Shown here one piece after another: positions 1 through 5,092 of a stretch of DNA of 5,678 nt. Under the pieces are notes generated by a model. That model searched no databases. It saw only the letters and a program-made list of their open reading frames with translations, and was not told the DNA's origin. Origin of the DNA: an uncultured Thiotrichaceae bacterium (GTDB lineage Bacteria; Pseudomonadota; Gammaproteobacteria; Thiotrichales; Thiotrichaceae). The translations under genes were made by a program, and so were the position numbers. Where the stretch lies: assembly GCA_902727945.1 (NCBI GenBank), contig CACVAV010000210.1:1-5678 (forward strand), written 5' to 3'. The first letter of the stretch is position 1; the number at the start of each line of letters is the position of its first letter.

Positions 1-59
1 CGGAGGTTAAGCAGCACTACATCCGGAACAGCGGATCATGTACAGCTTGTACACATTAA
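1..59 (+). CDS. lptB: Probable C-terminal end of LptB (LPS-export ABC ATPase), partial
   Basis: The frame starting at base 3 is open to a TAA at 57-59 and gives 18 residues beginning EVKQHYIRNS. LptB proteins usually end in a motif like VRxVYLGxxF, and VKQHYI lines up with its start. lptB normally sits directly upstream of rpoN in Gammaproteobacteria, so position supports the call. LptB is the cytoplasmic ATPase that powers LptFG to extract lipopolysaccharide from the inner membrane. The last residues (SGSCTACTH) do not resemble the usual short ending, so the tail is divergent or the frame is wrong. Frame 1, open to a TAA at 88-90 and containing VQLVHINRLNF, is a rival reading. The call rests mainly on gene order. 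Confidence 0.4.
   Translation, partial: EVKQHYIRNSGSCTACTH
39..53. repeat. TGTACA-gct-TGTACA inverted repeat
   Basis: Two copies of the self-complementary hexamer TGTACA (39-44 and 48-53) are separated by three bases. They can be read as a direct repeat, an inverted repeat or a small hairpin. The pair overlaps the stop region of the probable lptB and lies about 95 bases before rpoN. No T-run follows, so it is not an intrinsic terminator. An operator role is possible but nothing else supports it. Confidence 0.35.
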
Positions 60-70
60 CCGCTTAAACT

Positions 71-99
71 TTGCAGCCACATCGATTTAAGGCTAATAT
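71..99 (+). promoter_or_regulatory. Weak sigma-70-type promoter candidate for rpoN
   Basis: TTGCAG (71-76) and TAATAT (94-99) are separated by 17 bases. They match the -35 consensus at 3 of 6 positions and the -10 consensus at 4 of 6. A start just after 100 would give rpoN a leader of about 40 bases. In AT-rich DNA such matches arise by chance, and rpoN may simply be read through from lptB. Confidence 0.2.
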
Positions 100-147
100 C
101 AACGGATGACAAGATCCCATTGTTCAAATCTGGAAGAAAAATAACTA

Positions 148-1635
148 ATGCTCAGACAAGGACTCGAGGTACGGATTGGTCAAAGCCTTTCCATGACGCC
201 TCAATTACAGCAAGCCATTCGTCTACTGCAACTCTCGTCGATAGAATTGCAGGAAGAAGTTCAACAGGCGCTCGAAGAAAATCCCCTACTGCAACTGGCA
301 GAAGACGACTACTCACCTGAAGGAAATAGCGAAAAAAACACTCAGGAAACAGAACCGGTTACGGAATCCACCCCTGGCGAAGTCACTACGCCCGAACCTG
401 ACAGCATGGACAGTGAGATTCCTGCGGACATGAATATTGATGCTGACTGGAGCGATGTTTATGACACGCGTCCGGCCAGTAGTTCAACAGACTCCGACCC
501 TGACAGTCAGGGTTTTCTGGAAAATCAAAGTGGTTCCGGTAGTGAGGATTTGCAGACTCACCTGCTGTGGCAGGTCAATATGAGCAACCTGAGCAGTATT
601 GATAAGAATATCGCAGAAACCATCATTCAATCACTGGATGGTGCCGGTTACCTTTACGAAAGCCTTGAGGATATTCTTGCCAGTCTGGATCAAAATCTGC
701 TCATTGAGATAGAAGATGTACAAGCGGTACTGACATTTGTGCAACACCTGGATCCGGTGGGTATTGCCGCCCGCAACTTAGGTGAGTGCCTATTGTTGCA
801 ACTGGAACAAATTAAACCTCAGACCAGTTTGCACCTGAAAGCCATAAAATTGGTAAATTTACAACTGGACTTATTAGAGAAACGAAATTATAAAGAAATA
901 AAGAAAAGACTAAAAATAGATCAAAAGATACTGGAGGACATCATCAGCTTATTGCGGACGCTGCAGCCAAAACCGGGAAATGCTTTCTCGGATGCGACCA
1001 ATGATTACATTGTTCCCGATGTCTATGTCCATAAAATACAGGGCAAATGGGTTGCCACTCTGAATGCAAAGGTCACTCCGGCGATAGAAGTCAATCAGCT
1101 CTATGCTGATATGGCAGGACAAGCAAAAAGCCGCGCAGATAAACTCTACTTCAAAGAGAACCTGCAACAAGCCCGCTGGTTAATCCGTAGCATAGATAGC
1201 CGCAATACGACCATTCTGAACGTTGCACGCACCATCGTTGAGTACCAAAGCGCTTTTATGCATTACGGCGAACAGGCGATGAAGCCGCTTATTTTACGCG
1301 ATATTGCCGAGGAGCTTGAAATGCATGAATCCACTATTTCGCGTGTCACCAGCAATAAATATATCCATACCCCCCAGGGTATTTTTGAACTCAAATATTT
1401 CTTCTCCAGCCAACTTGAAACCGATGCCGGTGCAAGTTGTTCATCCACGGCTATCCGCGCCATGATCAAACAGTTAATATCCGGGGAAAATTCCAACTCC
1501 CCATTGAGTGACAGCAAGCTAACCCTCATGTTAAAAGAACAGGGGATCAATGTTGCGAGACGTACTGTCGCTAAATATCGTGAAGCCCTGTCTATCCCTT
1601 CATCACATGAAAGGAAGACATTGGTGACGAGCTGA
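148..1635 (+). CDS. rpoN: RNA polymerase sigma-54 factor RpoN
   Basis: RpoN directs core RNA polymerase to -24/-12 promoters. These polymerase complexes stay closed until an AAA+ enhancer-binding protein remodels them. The 495-residue protein has the full family layout. The glutamine-rich activator-interacting region I is at about 1-50 (GLEVRIGQSLSMTPQLQQAI). An acidic, low-complexity linker rich in D, E, S and T spans about 52-125. The core-binding region follows at about 130-330. A helix-turn-helix segment lies at about 383-405 (LRDIAEELEMHESTISRVTS), and the RpoN box ARRTVAKYRE is at 470-479, near the C terminus. Length is normal for the family. The ATG at 148 is preceded by GGAAG at 132-136 and gives the conserved N terminus, so the start is secure. 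Codons around 840-940 are unusually A-rich, encoding a lysine-rich helix in the core-binding region. No damage is visible. Confidence 0.98.
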   Translation: MLRQGLEVRIGQSLSMTPQLQQAIRLLQLSSIELQEEVQQALEENPLLQLAEDDYSPEGNSEKNTQETEPVTESTPGEVTTPEPDSMDSEIPADMNIDADWSDVYDTRPASSSTDSDPDSQGFLENQSGSGSEDLQTHLLWQVNMSNLSSIDKNIAETIIQSLDGAGYLYESLEDILASLDQNLLIEIEDVQAVLTFVQHLDPVGIAARNLGECLLLQLEQIKPQTSLHLKAIKLVNLQLDLLEKRNYKEIKKRLKIDQKILEDIISLLRTLQPKPGNAFSDATNDYIVPDVYVHKIQGKWVATLNAKVTPAIEVNQLYADMAGQAKSRADKLYFKENLQQARWLIRSIDSRNTTILNVARTIVEYQSAFMHYGEQAMKPLILRDIAEELEMHESTISRVTSNKYIHTPQGIFELKYFFSSQLETDAGASCSSTAIRAMIKQLISGENSNSPLSDSKLTLMLKEQGINVARRTVAKYREALSIPSSHERKTLVTS

Positions 1636-1667
1636 GCCAGAAAGATAAGCTATCTGGCTATTTTTAT
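1635..1667 (+). terminator. Intrinsic-terminator-like hairpin after rpoN
   Basis: AGCCAGA (1635-1641) is the exact reverse complement of TCTGGCT (1653-1659), and the stem is followed by ATTTTTATT. An alternative fold pairs AGCC with GGCT and AGATA (1643-1647) with TATCT (1651-1655) around a three-base loop. The stem starts at the last base of the rpoN stop codon. The T-run is short, so termination is probably partial, attenuating rather than abolishing read-through into hpf. Confidence 0.6.
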
Positions 1668-1678
1668 TGACCTGAAAA

Positions 1679-1683
1679 AGGAG
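1679..1683 (+). promoter_or_regulatory. Shine-Dalgarno site that fixes the hpf start
   Basis: AGGAG lies seven bases before the ATG at 1691 but only one base before an in-frame TTG at 1685. The spacing selects the ATG. The resulting N terminus, MQLEITG, matches the usual HPF beginning. Confidence 0.75.
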
Positions 1684-1690
1684 TTTGCAA

Positions 1691-2056
1691 ATGCAATTAG
1701 AAATTACCGGCCATCATATAGAAGTAACTTCTGCACTAAACACCTATATCCAAGAAAAGTTTGATCGTATAAAACGACACTTTGATCAGGTGCTTAATAT
1801 CCACGTGATACTTGAAGTGGAAACTAAAGCACAACATAGCGCTGAAGCTTCGATGCATGTTAGTGGTAATCACATTTTTGCGAATGCTAAAGAAGGAAAT
1901 ATGTACGCAGCCATCGATGCGTTAGTCGATAAACTAGACCGACAGGTGCTTAAACACAAAGCAAAGCTGAAGGATCATCACCGCGATGAGAGTGTAAAGC
2001 TCAATTCACAGCTGGTCGAAGCAGAAGAAACGCAAGAAACGGAACAAGTGAGTTAA
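1691..2056 (+). CDS. hpf: Ribosome hibernation-promoting factor HPF (short form)
   Basis: HPF binds the 30S decoding region in starved cells and, in the short-form type, promotes 100S ribosome dimers together with RMF. The 121-residue protein carries the single S30AE/YfiA beta-alpha domain at about 1-97. Family features include MQLEITGHHIEVTSAL at the start, the MYAAIDALVDKLDRQ helix, and the lysine/histidine-rich KHKAKLKDHH that contacts rRNA. It lacks the second dimerisation domain of long HPF. Residues 98-121 form an extra tail rich in Glu and Gln (VEAEETQETEQVS); E. coli HPF stops at 95 residues, close to where the tail begins. The E. coli paralogue YfiA/RaiA also has a tail, so a RaiA-like role is possible, but the rpoN-ptsN neighbourhood favours HPF. 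The stop lies three bases before ptsN, so the two are probably cotranscribed and translationally coupled. Confidence 0.94.
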   Translation: MQLEITGHHIEVTSALNTYIQEKFDRIKRHFDQVLNIHVILEVETKAQHSAEASMHVSGNHIFANAKEGNMYAAIDALVDKLDRQVLKHKAKLKDHHRDESVKLNSQLVEAEETQETEQVS

Positions 2057-2059
2057 ATT

Positions 2060-2533
2060 ATGGACATGGCTACTCTTCTATCTACGGACAGAATTATTTT
2101 TGAAGATGAAGTTTCAAGTATGAAAAAGGCTTTCGAGCAATTATCCCGCTTATTACAACGGGGTGAATCTGAAGATGAGCCGGGAGCAGATGCAGTATTT
2201 GATGCACTGACTTCACGCGAGAAACTGGGTAGCACCACGCTGGGGAATGGCATTGCCATCCCCCATGCCTGTATGGACATACCTGAACCGATAGCCGCTT
2301 TACTGGTCACGGAAGAAGGTATAAAAATGGATGCTCCGGACAAAAAACCGGTGCACCTGTTACTGGCTTTACTGATTCCGAGAGACAATAGCCAGATGTA
2401 TCAACCTCTGCTAAAGGAGTTAGCTGCTAATATCAACCGCAAGGGGTTATATGAAGATTTTATTAGCCATAAAAACCCTTCACTAACACTCGACCATATT
2501 TCATCTTTTTTTATTACTGATATTGCAGCATGA
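2060..2533 (+). CDS. ptsN: Nitrogen-PTS EIIA component PtsN (EIIA-Ntr)
   Basis: PtsN is the terminal phosphate acceptor of the regulatory PTS-Ntr chain (PtsP to NPr to PtsN). It works by protein contacts, for example with potassium transporters and sensor kinases in E. coli and Pseudomonas, rather than by moving sugar. The 157-residue protein is a single PTS EIIA type-2 domain. The block REKLGSTTLGNGIAIPHA (53-70) contains the phosphorylatable histidine, His69, equivalent to His73 of E. coli PtsN. The VHLLLALLIPRD strand follows, also conserved. The ATG at 2060 lies three bases after the hpf stop, with GTGAG (2049-2052 and neighbours) as a weak ribosome site inside hpf. An in-frame ATG at 2066 is an alternative start that would remove two residues. 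The active-site histidine is intact, so the protein should accept phosphate, although no NPr gene is nearby. Confidence 0.95.
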   Translation: MDMATLLSTDRIIFEDEVSSMKKAFEQLSRLLQRGESEDEPGADAVFDALTSREKLGSTTLGNGIAIPHACMDIPEPIAALLVTEEGIKMDAPDKKPVHLLLALLIPRDNSQMYQPLLKELAANINRKGLYEDFISHKNPSLTLDHISSFFITDIAA

Positions 2534-2583
2534 TTCCATTTATGGTCTAAAGAGTGTATTAACAGCACTCAGGTGGACATGAC

Positions 2584-3450
2584 ATGCAACTCGTCATTAT
2601 TAGCGGGATGTCGGGAGCAGGCAAAAGTTATGCTTTGCAAGCTTTGGAAGATACCGGTTATTACTGCATCGACAACCTCCCCTCGCAACTGATCGGGGAT
2701 CTGTTGAAGACACCACAAATACTCAGGCTAACCCATTTAGCCATTGGTATTGACATCAGAGGCGGGAAAAGCAGCCTTCAGGAAATTCCCTCCACACTGG
2801 AACGTATCCGTAAAACCTACCCCAATACCCAACTGATTTATCTCTACGCCAACCAGCATACTTTACAACGCCGTTATAATGAAACGCGCCGCAGACACCC
2901 ACTGGCAGAAGAAGAACAGGAACTGGAAAAGGCCATTCAGCTCGAAAAAAAGCTGCTGGAACAATTATCCATGCTGGCAGACTGGCGCATCGATACTTCT
3001 GCCACCAATGTCTACGAGCTGGGACTACTCCTGAAATCAAGGTTATCCAATAAAGCCGCTCACGAATTTTCCATTATGTTTCAGTCGTTTGGCTTTAAAC
3101 ACCAGGCACCCTATGATTCTGACTTTGTTTTTGATGTGCGCAACCTGCCTAATCCCTACTGGGTACCTGAACTGCGTGAATTCTCCGGCCAGGATAAAGA
3201 AATTGTCACGTGGCTTGAACAGCATGAACGGGTACATGAATTAAAACGCTCCATCCGTGACTTCCTTGTATTGTGGATGAAAGATATACAAGATAATCAA
3301 CGCGCTTATCTGACCATATCGATTGGCTGCACGGGTGGGCGTCACCGCTCAGTGTACATAGTTGAGCAGCTTTATAAGCACTTCCGGCAGCTATACCCGA
3401 AACAAGTACTGATTCGGCATCGCGAACTGAATTATATTCATTTACAATAG
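2584..3450 (+). CDS. rapZ: RNase adapter protein / nucleotide-binding protein RapZ
   Basis: RapZ has an N-terminal P-loop kinase-like domain and a C-terminal domain that binds RNA and amino-sugar metabolite in E. coli, where it delivers the sRNA GlmZ to RNase E and so controls glmS. The 288-residue product shows Walker A GMSGAGKS at 8-15, a Walker-B-like DIRGG at 57-61, and the family hallmark GCTGGRHRSV at 248-257. Length matches the family (284 in E. coli). The protein ends RHRELNYIHLQ; the lysine/arginine cluster at the extreme C terminus that E. coli RapZ uses for sRNA binding is absent, so GlmZ-type activity should not be assumed. AGGTGG (2571-2576) lies seven bases before the ATG, which supports the start. 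The 50-base gap after ptsN contains a 5-bp inverted repeat (GAGTG/CACTC, 2552-2570) abutting that site. Confidence 0.96.
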   Translation: MQLVIISGMSGAGKSYALQALEDTGYYCIDNLPSQLIGDLLKTPQILRLTHLAIGIDIRGGKSSLQEIPSTLERIRKTYPNTQLIYLYANQHTLQRRYNETRRRHPLAEEEQELEKAIQLEKKLLEQLSMLADWRIDTSATNVYELGLLLKSRLSNKAAHEFSIMFQSFGFKHQAPYDSDFVFDVRNLPNPYWVPELREFSGQDKEIVTWLEQHERVHELKRSIRDFLVLWMKDIQDNQRAYLTISIGCTGGRHRSVYIVEQLYKHFRQLYPKQVLIRHRELNYIHLQ

Positions 3451-3453
3451 CGC

Positions 3454-3472
3454 CTCCTGAACACGCAGGGAG
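3454..3472 (+). promoter_or_regulatory. Hairpin covering the mgtE Shine-Dalgarno site
   Basis: CTCCTG (3454-3459) can pair with CAGGGAG (3466-3472), leaving one bulged G and a six-base loop. The 3' arm contains AGGGAG (3467-3472), the only good ribosome-binding site for the mgtE ATG at 3482. The hairpin begins four bases after the rapZ stop, so a ribosome finishing rapZ would melt it. This suggests translational coupling of mgtE to rapZ, but it is inferred from pairing alone. Confidence 0.4.
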
Positions 3473-3481
3473 CATTCAGCC

Positions 3482-4834
3482 ATGTCAAACCTGGAACACC
3501 AAAGTAGCGAACAGCGCCTGGATGCATTGTATGAGGCTATCCAGACCGGCTCACTGTCCCGGGTAAAACGCATGCTTAACGCCATGCACCCGGCAGAAAT
3601 TGCTGACCTGATTGAAGCATCGCCACGTGGACGGCGTGAATTAATCTGGGAAATGACTGAGCCTGACAATGAAGGTGAAGTGCTGGTCGAACTCAGTGAG
3701 GATGTACGTAACAACCTTATTGAGGAAATGGATACCGGAGAAATAATCAGCGCAATCAAAGACCTTGATTACGATGATATGGCTGACTTCCTGCAAAGCC
3801 TGCCGGATGCGCTGATCACCCAGACACTCGCGGGCATGGATCGGCAAAACCGTATCCGCCTCGAAGCCGTTCTCGCTTATGATGAAGACACTGCCGGCGG
3901 GATGATGGACACCGAGACGGTCACAGTACGCGCTGATGTCAGCCTGGACGTCGTGCTACGCTATCTTCGCCGTCAGGAAGCACTGCCCTCCCACACAGAC
4001 AATATCATTGTCGTCAATCGCTATGATCGTTATCTGGGTATTCTGCCGCTGTCTACCATGCTCACCAATCAGCCTGAAGCACTGGTAGTTGATGTTATGG
4101 AAACCAAACAACAGCCGATCAAAGCAGACATCGCATCACAACAGGTAGCGCGCCTGTTTGAAGACCGTAATCTGATTTCTGCACCGGTAGTCGACGAAAA
4201 TCACAAGCTGCTAGGGCGCATCACCATTGATGACGTGGTTGATATTATCCGTGAAGAAGCCGAACATTCAGTGATGAGTATGGCTGGTTTGGACGATGAT
4301 GAAGATCTGTTTGCTCCGGTGGTTATCAGCGCCCGCCGCCGTGCAGTTTGGCTGGGAACCAACCTCATGACCGCCTTAATCGCTGCCTGGGTTATCTCTC
4401 AATTTGAAGCCACACTGGAATCAACGGTGGCACTGGCTATTCTGATGGGCGTTATTCCAAGCATGGGCGGTGTCGCCGGAACTCAGACACTCACGCTGGT
4501 GATCCGTGGCTTTGCACTCGGACAACTCGGTAAGTCTAATATGCAATCGTTGCTTACTAAGGAGATTTTAGTCAGTTTAATGAACGGTATTATCTGGGCT
4601 TTAGTCATTTTCGCCATTGCTACATTTGCGTTTGGCAATTTTGGTATTGGTCTTGTTATTGGTCTTGCTATGATCATTAATTTGTTAGCAGCTTCCAGCT
4701 CCGGAGTTTTTTTACCCATCATCATGCGTCGTTTTAATATCGATCCGGCACTGGCCGGTGGTGTTGTTCTTACCACCATAACTGACATCGTTGGCTTTGC
4801 AGCTGTGCTCGGGCTGGCGGCTTTACTGCTCTAA
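3482..4834 (+). CDS. mgtE: Magnesium transporter MgtE
   Basis: MgtE is an inner-membrane Mg2+ channel whose cytosolic part senses Mg2+ and closes the pore when the ion is plentiful. The 450-residue protein shows the standard order. An N-terminal helical MgtE_N domain spans about 1-130. The linker DEDTAGGMMDTETVTV (from 134) leads into a CBS pair at about 143-200 and 205-262. An acidic plug-helix region follows (GLDDDEDLF). About five membrane segments lie at roughly 288-306, 313-335, 361-384, 388-412 and 425-450. The pore signatures are IPSMGGVAGTQT (325-336) and TTITDIVGF (431-439). Asp435 corresponds to the pore Asp432 of Thermus MgtE. Length is normal. AGGGAG nine bases before the ATG supports the start. 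It follows rapZ by 31 bases, where many related loci carry ptsO, and is probably the last gene of the operon, though no clear terminator follows it. Confidence 0.95.
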   Translation: MSNLEHQSSEQRLDALYEAIQTGSLSRVKRMLNAMHPAEIADLIEASPRGRRELIWEMTEPDNEGEVLVELSEDVRNNLIEEMDTGEIISAIKDLDYDDMADFLQSLPDALITQTLAGMDRQNRIRLEAVLAYDEDTAGGMMDTETVTVRADVSLDVVLRYLRRQEALPSHTDNIIVVNRYDRYLGILPLSTMLTNQPEALVVDVMETKQQPIKADIASQQVARLFEDRNLISAPVVDENHKLLGRITIDDVVDIIREEAEHSVMSMAGLDDDEDLFAPVVISARRRAVWLGTNLMTALIAAWVISQFEATLESTVALAILMGVIPSMGGVAGTQTLTLVIRGFALGQLGKSNMQSLLTKEILVSLMNGIIWALVIFAIATFAFGNFGIGLVIGLAMIINLLAASSSGVFLPIIMRRFNIDPALAGGVVLTTITDIVGFAAVLGLAALLL

Positions 4835-4962
4835 ATCCTCAAATATTAGCAAATTCTTATTAGCCTAATTAATATACTCTTAACAAAGTCTATTTGCATA
4901 TTAAGTCATTGATAACTAAAAAGACCTCAGCGTAGCCCCAAGTTACGCAAAATTAGTTTAAG

Positions 4963-4972
4963 TGGCGCGCCA
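4963..4972. repeat. 10-bp perfect GC palindrome TGGCGCGCCA
   Basis: TGGCGCGCCA is its own reverse complement and stands out as an island of G and C inside an AT-rich intergenic stretch, about 120 bases before the transglycosylase start. It could be a dimeric regulator's operator. I recognise no specific family for it. Confidence 0.5.
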
Positions 4973-4984
4973 GATGTTTTCAGC

Positions 4985-5037
4985 AGGCAGAAGCATTTGC
5001 CTAAAGGATTTAATAATTAAGCCTTTAATAGCTTCTG
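4985..5037 (+). repeat. Long nested inverted repeat (possible structured leader)
   Basis: CAGAAGC (4988-4994) pairs exactly with GCTTCTG (5031-5037). Allowing one bulged A, the stem extends by ATT/AAT. Inside it AAAGG (5003-5007) pairs with CCTTT (5022-5026), and TTAA (5010-5013) with TTAA (5017-5020) around a three-base loop. An alternative hairpin, AGGCA (4985-4989) with TGCCT (4998-5002), shares bases with the outer stem, so the two folds compete. No T-run follows directly. It could be a leader RNA structure, a small RNA or a protein-binding site; no known riboswitch class is recognisable. Confidence 0.45.
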
Positions 5038-5092
5038 AGCACGCACTTATCAATTATATGTTTTTTTTAGTTACTAATATTTAGAGTGTCAT

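Larger units (their letters stand above)
4835..5092. other. Non-coding AT-rich intergenic region with structured elements
   Basis: No convincing open reading frame is present on either strand in these 258 bases. The left half is very AT-rich. TATACT at 4873-4878 is a fair -10 hexamer but lacks a good -35 partner. TTGCAT at 4894-4899 is a possible -35 with a poor -10 (TAAAAA, 4917-4922). A weak hairpin GCGTA/TACGC (4930-4948) carries no T-run on the + strand, so mgtE has no obvious intrinsic terminator. A GC palindrome and a long inverted repeat are listed separately. A run of eight T at 5061-5068 follows no stem. The region must hold the promoter of the transglycosylase gene unless that gene is read through from mgtE, and a small RNA here cannot be excluded. 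Confidence 0.6.

Noticed and set aside
106..144. A 12-codon ATG...TAA open frame ending three bases before the rpoN start, a possible leader peptide
   Set aside because: It has no ribosome-binding site, its residues show no regulatory pattern, and its 3' part is simply the rpoN Shine-Dalgarno region.
120..320. A 66-codon open frame overlapping the rpoN start in another frame
   Set aside because: It overlaps the well-conserved N-terminal region of RpoN and its translation resembles no protein.
949..1550. Minus-strand open frames inside rpoN
   Set aside because: They are antisense to conserved sigma-54 domains, lack ribosome sites and have no recognisable motifs.
1685..1690. TTG at 1685 as an alternative hpf start
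   Set aside because: It is one base from the AGGAG motif, too close to be used, and the ATG at 1691 gives the conserved N terminus.
2552..2570. GAGTG/CACTC hairpin just before the rapZ ribosome-binding site
   Set aside because: The stem has only five pairs with a nine-base loop and does not include the AGGTGG motif, so chance is the simplest explanation.
4540..4720. T-rich codon usage in the membrane part of mgtE, as if a segment had been exchanged
   Set aside because: Hydrophobic residues use T-rich codons, and the protein aligns with MgtE features throughout, so transfer is not needed.
4930..4948. GCGTA/TACGC hairpin as a terminator for mgtE
   Set aside because: The stem is only five pairs with a nine-base loop, and no T-run follows on the + strand.
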